A stretch of DNA of 64,000 nt from Desulfuromonas versatilis (GCF_019704135.1 NZ_AP024355.1:186001-250000); one strand, 5' to 3'; shown: positions 24,222 through 34,493, numbered from the stretch's first letter. Notes: generated by a model not told the origin, from the letters alone. Numbers and translations: made by a program.

Positions 24222-24803
24222 ATGAAAAATCTTGCCAATTTCTTTTTCGAAGTGGGGATGCTCAAGCGCACGCCGCGCACCGGGTTCCAGTTTCTCGGTT
24301 CGGGGGCGGAGTCGGTGGCCGAGCATATCTTCCGCACCGCGATCATCGGTTACACCCTGGCGCGCCTCGATGACGAGGCCGACGTCGGGCGGGTGCTGGA
24401 GCTGTGCCTGTTCCACGACGTCCCCGAGGCGCGCACCGGCGACCTCAACTACGTCAACAAAAAGTACGTCAAGGCCGACGAGGCCAAGGCGGTGGAGGAC
24501 CTGGCCCGCACCCTGCCTTTCGGCGACCACTACCGCAGCGCTCTGCAGGAGTTCGCCGCGGCCGGCAGCCGCGAGGCCCTCATTGCCCACGACGCCGACC
24601 AGCTGGAGATGATCCTGGCGCTCAAGGAGTACAAGGACCTCGGCAATCGCTACGCTGACGAGTGGTATCCCTTCGCCGTGCGGCGGCTGAAAACCGAACC
24701 CGCCCAGCGCCTGGCGGAGACGATCTGGGCCACCGATTCGAGCCGCTGGTGGTTCGACGATGATGCCGAGTGGTGGGTCAAGGGGCGAAAAGACCAGCTC
24801 TAG
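24222..24803 (+). CDS. HD-domain phosphohydrolase (YfbR/5'-deoxynucleotidase-like)
   Basis: The 193-residue protein shows an HD-superfamily metal site: His in ESVAEHIFRTAIIG, the HD pair in CLFHDVPEARTGDLNYV, and a late Asp in AHDADQLEMIL. The motif order and length match the HD_3 group that includes YfbR-type 5'-nucleotidases and related housekeeping phosphohydrolases. A role in removing phosphate from nucleotides is the usual guess but is not shown. The start follows a repeat and lacks a clear ribosome-binding site. Confidence 0.85.
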   Translation: MKNLANFFFEVGMLKRTPRTGFQFLGSGAESVAEHIFRTAIIGYTLARLDDEADVGRVLELCLFHDVPEARTGDLNYVNKKYVKADEAKAVEDLARTLPFGDHYRSALQEFAAAGSREALIAHDADQLEMILALKEYKDLGNRYADEWYPFAVRRLKTEPAQRLAETIWATDSSRWWFDDDAEWWVKGRKDQL

Positions 24804-24819
24804 TTTCGGGCATTTGGGC

Positions 24820-24848
24820 TTGACATTCTCTTCTCCATGGCGTTTATT
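24820..24848 (+). promoter_or_regulatory. Putative sigma70 promoter of the VgrG island
   Basis: TTGACA, exactly 17 nt, then TTTATT lie about 50 nt upstream of the vgrG start, directly after the HD gene. This gives the island its own promoter. Confidence 0.6.
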
Positions 24849-24896
24849 TAAAGCCCTTAAATGGGGGAAATTAAATGTCATGCAGGGAGGGACACC

Positions 24897-27575
24897 TTGG
24901 AGCTCGCCGCCAGCCGGGCTCGGTTGTCTTTTTGCCTCGGGGATATCGCCTTGCCGGTACTGTCCCTCGATGGCGAGGAGACCCTGTCCGAGCCTTTTCA
25001 CTTCCGTATCGAAACCCTTTGTCCTGAAGGTCACCCCATATCCGGCATGCCGGGCCAGCCGGGTCAGGTCGGCCTGACCGGCCGCGACGGGGCGCAGCGA
25101 AAGCTGGCCGGGGTGGTGACCGGCGCCGAGGAGCTCGGCCGGCACGGCGACGGTCGGCGTCGCGTCCTGGTCTGTTTCGAATCACGCCTGGCGCTGCTGC
25201 GCCTGCAGAGCGACACCCGCCTGGTCCTGTCCCGATCCACTCCCGAAATCGTTCGCGATACCCTGTTGCAGCACGGTTTTTCCCCCAATCAGCTCCGCTT
25301 TCACCTGACCCGTACCTGCCGCGTGCGCCCCTCGACTTTGCAGGCCGCGGAGACTGACCTTGCCTTCGTCCTGAGGCTGCTGGCCCGCGAGGGGATCTTC
25401 TTCTGGTCGGACCAGGAGCAGGGGCGCGAGGTGGTGCATTTTGCCGACCACAACTCCCATTGCCCCGCCCTCGAACGCCCCCCGGTCCGTTACCGTCCCG
25501 GTGGCGGGCTCGCCGCCGGCCAGCCGCAGACGGCCTTCGATCGGCTTCGGGTGGTTCAGCAGATGGTGCCGGCCAACTGCCTGATGCACAACACCTGCGA
25601 GCTGCAGCCCGGGGTCGCCCTGGAAGCGCTGCGCGCAGTGGGCGCTGCCCAGAGCTCCGGCCCCCTTGCCCGCGTGGATTTCGCCGGCGGCTTCCGCTCG
25701 GCCGAGGACGCCGAAAGGCACGCCCAGCAGCGGGCCGAGCGCGCCCGGGTCGATAGCTGGCGTCTCGCTGCCGGTGGCGAGGTGGCCGGACTTTCCGCGG
25801 GGGGAACCCTGACTCTGGATGCCTCGCGGCTGGCCGGCGACTACAGCGGCGACTACCTGGTGGTGAGCCTGCGCCACAGCGCCAGCCAGTACGCCGGGCA
25901 GGGGGTGGCCGGGGAAGATCGCCCCTATCGCTGCGAGGCGCAGCTGATCCGCCGCGAAACCCCCTTTCGTCCAACCCTGCCGCCGCGGCCCGAACTGCCG
26001 CTGACCTTCAGCGCCCGCATCGAGGCGGCCGGCGAGTATGCCCAACTCGACGAGCAGGGGCGCTACCGGATCAAGCTGCTGGCCGACCGCGAAGACAAGC
26101 CCCACAGCGAGGCGAGCCTGCCGATCCGGCGCCTGGCGCCCTGCGGCGGCCCGCCGGGAGAACTGCCTGTCGGTTTCCATGCGCCGCTGCACGACGGCGC
26201 CGAGGTGCTACTCTCCTGCCTCAACGGCGATCCCGACCGGCCGATGCTGGTCGGCACCCTGCCCAATCCCGACACCCCGTCGCCGGTGACCAGCGCCAAT
26301 CCCCAACAGAATATTCTACGCAGCGCCTCGGGCAACGAGCTGTGCCTGGACGACAAGCGCCAGGCCGAGGCCATCACCCTGCAGACCTGGGGCGGGCAGA
26401 ACATCCTGCGGATGGATGCCGAAGCGGTGGGGCACAGGCTGCGCCTGGCCACCGAGCAGGGCGCCATGCAGTGGCAGGCGAACAAAACTATGGACATCCG
26501 CAGCGGCGGCACCCTCACCGAGCGCAGCGGAAACGACCGCATCCAGACCGTGGAGAACCGCCACCGCACCGAGACCCGCAGCGGCGAAATCCACCACCAG
26601 GCCGCCACCGACGCCGGCCTGAGTGCTGCGAAAAACCTGCAGATGCGCGCCGGCAGAAACCTCGAGTTCACCGCCGGCAAGCATCTGCGTCTCGATGTCG
26701 AGCAGGGCCAGCAGGTCACGGTGAAGCGCGGCGACGCCAGCTTCACCGTCCGCGACGGCCAGGTGCACATCCAGGCCGCGCGAGAGATCCGCATCGAGGG
26801 GCGCGGCGGCGGCGATATCCACTTCGGCCAGAGCGGCGGCGGCTTCGTCATTGCTGCCGACGGCGCGGTGAAGCTGTTCGGCAAACAGGTCAGCCTCAAG
26901 GGGAGCGGCGGCGTGTCCCTGAACGGGACGGTGAATTACCGGGTGGGTTCGCCACAGGCGATGCCGGCCACTTCAGCGGAAAAAACACTTGTCCCGCGGG
27001 TCATCGGAGAGCTCACAGATGGGGGCGAACCCTGTATCTTCGACCTGAACTGGAGCCGTAATCCTGTCGGTGTCGGCCACGCCGTGAATGCGGAGTTTTC
27101 AGTGAAAAACTTCTCCAGCGGCGAAGCTGCGACGGTTACCGTGTTTGACATTTCCCACGAAGAGCAGTTCGAGGTGGTGGATACCCTGACCCTCGTCCTG
27201 AACGATGGGATGGGGCGTCATGCCCTTGTTTGGCAACGCCAGGAAGAGCAGGTCCAGGAGGATCTGCTTCGAGAAGAGCAAAACGGCCCTGTCGGGGTTC
27301 TTTCCTATGCATTCCAGGTTGAGGTCGCCGGAAGGCGGTCAGGCTTTTCGGACGCCCTGAATCTGACCACTTCGGTGACTCTCGCTCCCGAATATGTCGA
27401 TGGTAATCCATTGGAAGGCGGAGAGCAGATTTTGCTCGAAGATGCCGCAGGCGGAAGATACGTTGCGAAGGTTGTCGAAGGGAAAGCGCATTTTGAAGGG
27501 GTTGTAATTGGCCCCTGGCGGTGGAATATCGTAGGAGAACCTTTTGCGTTCGCTGGGAAGAAAACTCATGAATAA
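24897..27575 (+). CDS. vgrG: VgrG-type type VI secretion spike with Ig-like C-terminal extension
   Basis: The 892-residue product has a gp27-like N-terminal part (residues 1-380, with FHFRIETLCPEGH and FVLRLLAREGIFFWS), a gp5/OB-fold region (PIRRLAPCGGPPGELPVG), and a long beta-helical needle with repeated short motifs. After about residue 690 a distinct extension of some 200 residues begins (VPRVIGELTDGGEPCIFDLN); it looks beta-sandwich-like and has different base composition. The best start is TTG 24897 with AGGGAGG 6 nt upstream; the ATG at 24861 has none. The downstream gene overlaps the stop by 8 nt, so the hydrolase is its likely cargo. No other T6SS genes are in the window. Confidence 0.9.
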   Translation: MELAASRARLSFCLGDIALPVLSLDGEETLSEPFHFRIETLCPEGHPISGMPGQPGQVGLTGRDGAQRKLAGVVTGAEELGRHGDGRRRVLVCFESRLALLRLQSDTRLVLSRSTPEIVRDTLLQHGFSPNQLRFHLTRTCRVRPSTLQAAETDLAFVLRLLAREGIFFWSDQEQGREVVHFADHNSHCPALERPPVRYRPGGGLAAGQPQTAFDRLRVVQQMVPANCLMHNTCELQPGVALEALRAVGAAQSSGPLARVDFAGGFRSAEDAERHAQQRAERARVDSWRLAAGGEVAGLSAGGTLTLDASRLAGDYSGDYLVVSLRHSASQYAGQGVAGEDRPYRCEAQLIRRETPFRPTLPPRPELPLTFSARIEAAGEYAQLDEQGRYRIKLLADREDKPHSEASLPIRRLAPCGGPPGELPVGFHAPLHDGAEVLLSCLNGDPDRPMLVGTLPNPDTPSPVTSANPQQNILRSASGNELCLDDKRQAEAITLQTWGGQNILRMDAEAVGHRLRLATEQGAMQWQANKTMDIRSGGTLTERSGNDRIQTVENRHRTETRSGEIHHQAATDAGLSAAKNLQMRAGRNLEFTAGKHLRLDVEQGQQVTVKRGDASFTVRDGQVHIQAAREIRIEGRGGGDIHFGQSGGGFVIAADGAVKLFGKQVSLKGSGGVSLNGTVNYRVGSPQAMPATSAEKTLVPRVIGELTDGGEPCIFDLNWSRNPVGVGHAVNAEFSVKNFSSGEAATVTVFDISHEEQFEVVDTLTLVLNDGMGRHALVWQRQEEQVQEDLLREEQNGPVGVLSYAFQVEVAGRRSGFSDALNLTTSVTLAPEYVDGNPLEGGEQILLEDAAGGRYVAKVVEGKAHFEGVVIGPWRWNIVGEPFAFAGKKTHE

Positions 27576-29094
27576 CACCCTTTACCATGCTCCCAGCAGC
27601 ACCACCCCCTGGTTGCTTCCCGGAGCCATTAAGGCGCACTATCAGATCAAAATGCCGCTGCTCTTTCCCCCGGTGATCGTCAATCTGCGCGAAGACCGTA
27701 CGACCGCAGACCCCGCGGCCCGTGATTTGCTAAGCATTCGCGAACTTGATTACTTTCGCAACAACGGAAACAATGCCACCATCTTTATCCACGGGTTCAA
27801 TGTGCCCTATGGAGATTTTGGGCGCCAGGTTAACGCCGTTAACCAACCCAAGGTAATCAGTTGCACCTCCGGTGAGCGACCGGTCTTGGATATTGAATAT
27901 GGCCAGGCCGCAACGATCTTCCGCGATCTCAGTAGTTTGGGAAAGCGATTTCCTTTGCTCCAGGATGCGCGTTTTGCCTGGCCATCCCATTTCACCGAGG
28001 AGGAGCTCAACGGCCAGGCGGCCCACTCCTGGGTCGTTAATCTCGAGGATGGCCTCAATCGCGCTGCCGGGTTCAACCGGCACGATTACAGCAAATTCAC
28101 CCGACTCATTCATGTTGCCTGGTCCGGCGATGTCTTCCAACTCAACTACATCCATGCCGAACTGCACGCCAACCGCGCGGGAGCAAAACTGGCCCGCCTC
28201 ATCCAGCAACTCGTCGATGCCGGCATTCGCATCAACATCATCGCCCACAGCCTTGGTAATCGGGTGTTGCTCGTTGCCATGAATCTTCTCGGCCAGATGC
28301 CCGGGCGCAAGGAGTGTATCGACAACGTTTTCATGTGGCAGCCGGCGGTTCCCGATACGGCGCTCTCCAACGATCCGTCCAAAGACACCAGCGTGATGCG
28401 CAACTGGAATTTCATCCACGCCAATCGCACCGCCAAAACCATCATGGTGCTCTATTCCCAGCAGGACAACATCCTCGGACCGCACCGCAATGACCAAGAC
28501 CGGCAAAGGGATAGGGATAACCTGACCGAGGCGGCCGCCGGCAGGGTAGGCGGTCTTTACACCTTGGCCCAGGCGACAGGGGTGCCCCTCGCCACGGAGA
28601 TCGACAAAGACATGCTCTTTGCACCTTGGGGTATCCAGGGTTTGTACTTGAGTTGGCAAAAGAACTTTGTTGGCGATTCACTGGATTCGTTCGAAAAAGC
28701 CTTGATGGAGGAAATTAACCAGGACAGGGATGGGCTGTTCACCGACCATCTCAGGATTCTCGATTATGAAAAAGCTCTGCCTCTGGCTTATGTCCTACGC
28801 GTTCGCCAACAGATGGTCGAGGATTACATGAAAACCCTCCGAGCGCTTGGCAAGATGGAGATCAGTGCTCGAATGCCGAGGCCTGCGATGGGGTATGGGG
28901 GGCCTATGAGATTCCAAAATGACAATTTTGTCGAAAGCTTGATTGGTCAAGGGAAGATTGTCCTTGTAGACCAAACCCAATGGTTGTTCAATCACTCCGG
29001 CATGAAGGTGCCAAGCAAAATTTTGTTCGAAGAAGTGTACCGAAAGCGTATTCTGCTCCAGATCCTGAGAACCTCTGGTTTCGGAAAATATTGA
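27568..29094 (+). CDS. Alpha/beta-hydrolase, candidate VgrG-delivered lipase effector
   Basis: The 508-residue protein contains an oxyanion-type motif HGFN (ATIFIHGFNVPYGDF, His75) and a nucleophile elbow AHSLGN (Ser228 in NIIAHSLGNRVLLVAM), as in DUF900-like alpha/beta hydrolases. There is no signal peptide, which suits a T6SS cargo. The ATG at 27568 overlaps the vgrG stop, indicating translational coupling. Lipase effectors encoded right after VgrG with a lipoprotein immunity gene next to them are a known T6SS arrangement (Tle/Tli); whether this is one is inferred. The C-terminal 200 residues are unassigned. Confidence 0.75.
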   Translation: MNNTLYHAPSSTTPWLLPGAIKAHYQIKMPLLFPPVIVNLREDRTTADPAARDLLSIRELDYFRNNGNNATIFIHGFNVPYGDFGRQVNAVNQPKVISCTSGERPVLDIEYGQAATIFRDLSSLGKRFPLLQDARFAWPSHFTEEELNGQAAHSWVVNLEDGLNRAAGFNRHDYSKFTRLIHVAWSGDVFQLNYIHAELHANRAGAKLARLIQQLVDAGIRINIIAHSLGNRVLLVAMNLLGQMPGRKECIDNVFMWQPAVPDTALSNDPSKDTSVMRNWNFIHANRTAKTIMVLYSQQDNILGPHRNDQDRQRDRDNLTEAAAGRVGGLYTLAQATGVPLATEIDKDMLFAPWGIQGLYLSWQKNFVGDSLDSFEKALMEEINQDRDGLFTDHLRILDYEKALPLAYVLRVRQQMVEDYMKTLRALGKMEISARMPRPAMGYGGPMRFQNDNFVESLIGQGKIVLVDQTQWLFNHSGMKVPSKILFEEVYRKRILLQILRTSGFGKY

Positions 29095-29095
29095 T

Positions 29096-30280
29096 ATGTC
29101 ACAGAACTTATTTGGTTTTATCGCCAAACTCTTTTGTCTTTTTGCAATTTTTTCTTTCCTGGGCTGCCAGCGAAGTGATGCCGGCAAGAAAGCATCAGAG
29201 GGCTTTAGCCAGAGAGCGATTGTCGTCTCGGTCTCCAGCGATGGTCGTCATGCGCTAAGTTCTCACCAAGACCACAGGTTGGTCCTTTGGGATCTTGAAA
29301 GCCGGACCAAAGCGACTATCTCAGACCAGAGCAATATTTACAGTGCTTATTTTATAAAAGGGACAGATACGTTCATTTGGCAGGATTTAGATGACGTCGT
29401 TCATGTTCAGAGATCAACCGGTGAGACCGTCAAAACTTTCAGTCACTTTCCTACCTATGGCCATGTCATGGGAAAGGATTTGAAAACCTATTTCAGCTCG
29501 GATCAGGATTGGAATATTTTTTCCGGTTTTGGAAAAGAAATGAAAACCGTGAAGCAGGATGGAAATTCTCCCAATTTTTTTTCTGGAAAGTTGCTTAATT
29601 TGTCACTTTTAGAAGAAAATTCGATTCTTCTGAGTGCTGGAGATGGCCAAAAGGAATCAGATAACAACCCAATTAAAAAATCCTCGCCAATAAATCCCGA
29701 ATCAAGGTTTTCCTATTATGCGGGGGTGGTTCTTTGGAGTACAACCACAATGAACCCAATTGCCAAGCTTGCTGGAAATACCTCTAAAACCCATGCATCA
29801 GTGAGCCCTGATGGGAAATATGTCGTCACTGGAAGCGAGAATGGGGTGGGGTTTGTTTGGCAATTGGCCAAACCCGAGAGTGAACCCCAAACTGCAGGCA
29901 ATCCAGGGCTCGGAATTCGTACAGCAATAGGTTGGGACAATACCGGAGGGATTAGTCTGCCTCCGGATTTTGACGGTGGGCATCATGGATCCATTTTGGG
30001 ACACTATTTTGTAGATTGTTTACACTATATTCGCATTTACACTTACGAACCTTATGCTTTTTTCTACGATGTAAATAACCCTCTCCCTCTGAAGTATTTT
30101 CCTTTGGGCCAAGATCCTTTTCCTTCGGTCAGTGACTATTCGCGCAACGCCGCCATCGATACCGCGCCCGAGGCCGGCATTCTGGTGACCGGTCAGCGCG
30201 ATGGCGGGGGAATCATCGTTTACAAGTATGACTCTGCTGCCCAAACTCTAAAGAAAGTGTGGGTTGCGGATCGAGATTGA
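29096..30280 (+). CDS. WD40-like repeat lipoprotein, candidate immunity protein
   Basis: The 394-residue product has a signal peptide with lipobox FLGC (Cys24), so it should be a periplasm-facing lipoprotein. Internal segments such as VSSDGRHALSSHQDHRLVLWDLE and VSPDGKYVVTGSENGVGFVW are WD40-style blades. The gene is distinctly more AT-rich than the surrounding chromosome and starts 1 nt after the hydrolase stop. Position and localisation fit a Tli-like immunity protein that would guard against the hydrolase, but no sequence motif proves this. A role as a scaffold lipoprotein is possible. Confidence 0.65.
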   Translation: MSQNLFGFIAKLFCLFAIFSFLGCQRSDAGKKASEGFSQRAIVVSVSSDGRHALSSHQDHRLVLWDLESRTKATISDQSNIYSAYFIKGTDTFIWQDLDDVVHVQRSTGETVKTFSHFPTYGHVMGKDLKTYFSSDQDWNIFSGFGKEMKTVKQDGNSPNFFSGKLLNLSLLEENSILLSAGDGQKESDNNPIKKSSPINPESRFSYYAGVVLWSTTTMNPIAKLAGNTSKTHASVSPDGKYVVTGSENGVGFVWQLAKPESEPQTAGNPGLGIRTAIGWDNTGGISLPPDFDGGHHGSILGHYFVDCLHYIRIYTYEPYAFFYDVNNPLPLKYFPLGQDPFPSVSDYSRNAAIDTAPEAGILVTGQRDGGGIIVYKYDSAAQTLKKVWVADRD

Positions 30281-30330
30281 AATTTTTTTTCGGCGGAAAG
30301 GGAGATAGCAGCATCCCTTACGGAGTCAAC

Positions 30331-31905
30331 ATGGAACAACCTATGGACGTGCTTTCGTATCCAATCTTGTTCGTGAAAAAGATGGCCATCCTTTGTATTC
30401 TTCTGTTCCTGCTGGTGCCGGCAATGGCGGGAGCCCAGGAGTCGTTTGAACAACAATTGCAGGAAGACGCCTTAGCCATTTTCCATGCCCGTGCCGAACT
30501 GCAGCGGGTTATGTCTTTTGTCGGGTCCAGGCCGGATATTTTCGCTGTCGAAAAGGTCAAAGACGCCCGAATCCTCGATCGTCAGCAGCGAATGGCCGCC
30601 TGGAGCGCCTGGGCCAGCCTGCTGGATGCGGTGGCGACCCTCGATTCTCTGGGGAAAGAACATAAGGGTTTCTGGCGCCTGGGTGATGACCGGCAGAAGA
30701 GGGCTTCTTTCAGACTTTTCCAGGCGAGCTTTCTTACGGCATATCGTTACGGCCTCGAGTTTATCCACCTGGCCGACAAGGATCCGGGGTTCGACACCCT
30801 GCTCAACGAAGCGGTCCCGGAATTCGGCCTGCCTGACCGCACCTTCGCATCCTTCAAATTTCGCATTCTGAACCTGGGGCGCGGCACCGAGTTTGCCGCG
30901 TTGCAGGCGCTGTCGCTGACCTTTTCCGAGGGTGAATCCGCCGCCCTGAGCGAGGCGATTGCCGAAGATTCCGCTTACATCTGGAAAATGGGCGAGGGTC
31001 GCGGGGAGGCGCTGACGGTCCAGAACGCTCTCAAGGTGGTCGAGGATTTTGGTCGGATGGCCTGGTTCCCGGTGCAGAAGGGGGTTTCCAACTGGATGGG
31101 CGCGACGCGGGTGCGGCGCAAGGGCGACGCCCTGATTTCGCTCGAGCAGATCAAAGCACTGCAGCCCAAGCTGCAGCCTGGCGATATCCTGCTGCAGCGC
31201 CGCGAGTGGTACATGTCCAACCTCGGTCTGCCCGGGTTCTGGACCCACGTGGCGCTCTATGTGGGAACTCCCGAGGAGCGAAAAACCTTTTTCACTGGGG
31301 ACCAGGTGCAGCAATGGGTTCGCAGCCTGGGTCAGGCCGACGGGGAATTTGAATCGCTGCTTCAGGCGCAGTACCCTACCGCCTATGCTCGCAGCCTGCA
31401 GACAGACAAGCTGGGGGATGCTCCGCGGGTGGTCGAGGCTATCGCCGAAGGGGTGAGTTTCACCACCCTCGAACACTCGGCCGCCGCCGATTCCCTGGCG
31501 GTTTTGCGGCCGCGACTTCCTCTGGTCGCCAAGGCCGCGGCGGTCAAGCGGGCCTTCCAGTACAGCGGCCGCCCCTACGATTTCGAGTTCGATTTCCGCA
31601 CCGATTCCGCCTTGGTCTGTTCGGAGTTGGTCTTCAAGGCCTACGAAGGGGGTGGGGAGCTGCCGCGTTACCGGTTCCCGCTGGTGGAGATCCTGGGCAG
31701 ACCCCTGACCCCGCCCAATGAGATGGCGCGGCAGTTCGACGCCGAATGGGGGACCGAGAGCGCCCAGGGTGAACTGGTGGTGTTTCTGGATGGCTATGAA
31801 AAGGCCGGGCTGGCCGTCGAGGCTCCGGTTGCTGAGTTCCGGCAGAGCTGGCGCCGGCCCAAATGGCACGTGCTGCTGCAGGATGCCCCTCTGCCGGGCG
31901 GTTAG
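30331..31905 (+). CDS. YiiX/C92-like permuted papain-fold protein with signal peptide
   Basis: The 524-residue protein has an N-terminal hydrophobic signal (MAILCILLFLLVPAMAGAQ) and a helical region, followed by a C-terminal circularly permuted NlpC/P60-type domain: LQPGDILLQRR, the conserved His306 in GFWTHVALYVG, and Cys430 in ALVCSELVFKAY. The permuted order (His before Cys) is typical of the YiiX/YebB group, whose substrates are probably amide or thioester bonds of lipids or peptides. GGAG stands 5 nt before the ATG at 30331. It is the last gene of the VgrG island; its GC content returns towards the genome norm. Confidence 0.8.
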   Translation: MEQPMDVLSYPILFVKKMAILCILLFLLVPAMAGAQESFEQQLQEDALAIFHARAELQRVMSFVGSRPDIFAVEKVKDARILDRQQRMAAWSAWASLLDAVATLDSLGKEHKGFWRLGDDRQKRASFRLFQASFLTAYRYGLEFIHLADKDPGFDTLLNEAVPEFGLPDRTFASFKFRILNLGRGTEFAALQALSLTFSEGESAALSEAIAEDSAYIWKMGEGRGEALTVQNALKVVEDFGRMAWFPVQKGVSNWMGATRVRRKGDALISLEQIKALQPKLQPGDILLQRREWYMSNLGLPGFWTHVALYVGTPEERKTFFTGDQVQQWVRSLGQADGEFESLLQAQYPTAYARSLQTDKLGDAPRVVEAIAEGVSFTTLEHSAAADSLAVLRPRLPLVAKAAAVKRAFQYSGRPYDFEFDFRTDSALVCSELVFKAYEGGGELPRYRFPLVEILGRPLTPPNEMARQFDAEWGTESAQGELVVFLDGYEKAGLAVEAPVAEFRQSWRRPKWHVLLQDAPLPGG

Positions 31906-33291
<1,386 letters not shown>

Positions 33292-33303
33292 GAAAAGCTC
33301 CAC

Positions 33304-33389
33304 GGAGGAGTGGCCGAGTGGCTTAAGGCGGCGGTCTTGAAAACCGTTGTGCGAAAGCACCGTGGGTTCGAATCCTACCTCCTCCGCCA
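33304..33389 (+). tRNA. tRNA-Ser(TGA)
   Basis: Acceptor GGAGGAG pairs with CTCCTCC, the long variable arm is present, the anticodon loop reads CTTGAAA with anticodon TGA, and the CCA end is encoded. It lies 12 nt after the serS stop and is probably processed from the serS transcript. Confidence 0.93.
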
Positions 33390-33405
33390 GATATTAAGGA
33401 TATTT

Positions 33406-33450
33406 GGTAGGATTCGAAGCGTAGGCTGTGGCGAAATTGCAAGCGCTTCA
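33406..33450. repeat. tRNA-Ser-linked element, degenerate copy
   Basis: GGTAGGATTCGAA (33406-33418) is the exact reverse complement of 13 nt in the T-arm and acceptor of the tRNA just upstream (TTCGAATCCTACC). It is followed by AAGCG as in the full elements, but the rest of the body is diverged. Confidence 0.6.
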
Positions 33451-33467
33451 GGAATAGTGTTAAATAC

Positions 33468-33563
<96 letters not shown>

Positions 33564-33570
33564 TAAATTT

Positions 33571-33732
33571 ATCCGCACCGGGTCTTGAGGGATTCGAAGC
33601 GGAGCGAGCGCTGCCAGTGGCAGATAAGCGGACAGGATGTCCGCGGCAGCGAGCGTAGGGGAGCCGACGCCGGAGTCGCCGTGATGGCGACGACAGAGTG
33701 GGCGAATCCCTCCCTCTCCGCCATTTAAATTT
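33571..33732. repeat. tRNA-Ser-linked structured element, full copy 1
   Basis: Starting with GAGGGATTCGAA (complementary to the tRNA T-arm), the element has AAGCGGAGCGAGCG, hairpin CTGCCagtGGCAG, hairpin GCGGACAggaTGTCCGC, the conserved CAGCGAGCGTAGGGGAGC, hairpin GTCGCCgtgatGGCGAC and GACAGAGTGG. It ends with a second copy (33703-33732) of the last 21 nt of the tRNA plus 9 nt of its 3' flank (TTTAAATTT). The two 30-nt direct copies are 162 nt apart. All three hairpins are also found, with compensating base changes, at 61111-61271. Confidence 0.8.
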
Positions 33733-33758
33733 TTCCGGGTCCAATTGGAAAAAAAAGA

Positions 33759-33787
33759 TTGACAATAGCAAGGTTTTGAGCGATAAA
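33759..33787 (+). promoter_or_regulatory. Promoter for tRNA-Arg, tadA and tRNA-Ser(CGA)
   Basis: A consensus TTGACA is followed after 17 nt by GATAAA, 19 nt before the tRNA-Arg gene. A poly-A tract lies just upstream, like an UP element. Confidence 0.7.
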
Positions 33788-33805
33788 TTGCAGCCTTGTT
33801 GATGC

Positions 33806-33882
<77 letters not shown>

Positions 33883-33899
33883 TTTTAAAAAACGACCCC

Positions 33900-34394
33900 G
33901 TGACTCTTGCTCAAGAACAAGACAGGGGCTTTATGCAGAAGGCCCTGGTGGAAGCCGCAGCCGCTGAGAGGCTGGGCGAGGTTCCCATCGGGGCCGTTGT
34001 CGTTCATGGGGGGGAGATCGTCGGCCGCGGGCACAACCTACGCGAGACCAGCAACGATCCCACCACCCACGCCGAAATGATCGCGATCCGCGAGGCGGCA
34101 GCGACCATCGGCCACTGGCGGCTACTCGACTGCACCCTGTACGTTACCCTGGAACCCTGCGTGATGTGCATGGGGGCCATCATCCTGGCTCGTATCCCGA
34201 GGCTGGTGTATGCCTGCCGGGATCCTAGGGTGGGGGCAGTAGGTTCGATCTACGATTTCTCCAAGGACGACCGCTTCAACCACCGGGTCGAGGTGGCCGA
34301 GGGCGTTCTTGCAGAAGAGTGCAGCAGCATGCTGAGCGGGTTTTTCAAAAAACTCCGCGAAAAGAAGAAAGAGCTGAAAGCAGGAAACAACTGA
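33900..34394 (+). CDS. tadA: tRNA(adenine34) deaminase TadA
   Basis: The 164-residue zinc deaminase has the catalytic HAE motif (THAEMIAIREA) and the second zinc motif PCVMC (LEPCVMCMGAI). It converts A34 of tRNA-Arg(ACG) to inosine. Its gene lies between tRNA-Arg(ACG) and tRNA-Ser(CGA), behind a shared promoter, so enzyme and substrate are co-transcribed. The start is either GTG 33900, which gives the family's usual N-terminal length but no ribosome-binding site, or ATG 33933 with AGGGG upstream. Confidence 0.95.
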   Translation: MTLAQEQDRGFMQKALVEAAAAERLGEVPIGAVVVHGGEIVGRGHNLRETSNDPTTHAEMIAIREAAATIGHWRLLDCTLYVTLEPCVMCMGAIILARIPRLVYACRDPRVGAVGSIYDFSKDDRFNHRVEVAEGVLAEECSSMLSGFFKKLREKKKELKAGNN

Positions 34395-34399
34395 CTTTC

Positions 34400-34487
34400 G
34401 GAGGGGTGTCCGAGAGGTCGAAGGTGACAGACTCGAAATCTGTTGTACCGCAAGGTACCGTGGGTTCGAATCCCACCCCCTCCGCCA
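34400..34487 (+). tRNA. tRNA-Ser(CGA)
   Basis: Acceptor GGAGGGG pairs with CCCCTCC, anticodon loop CTCGAAA gives CGA, long variable arm, and encoded CCA. It begins 5 nt after the tadA stop and is followed by a strong terminator. Confidence 0.93.
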
Positions 34488-34493
34488 AATAAA

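Noticed and set aside
24897-31905. Complete type VI secretion locus
   Set aside because: Only VgrG and accessory genes are present; no TssB/C, Hcp, TssM or ClpV is in the window.
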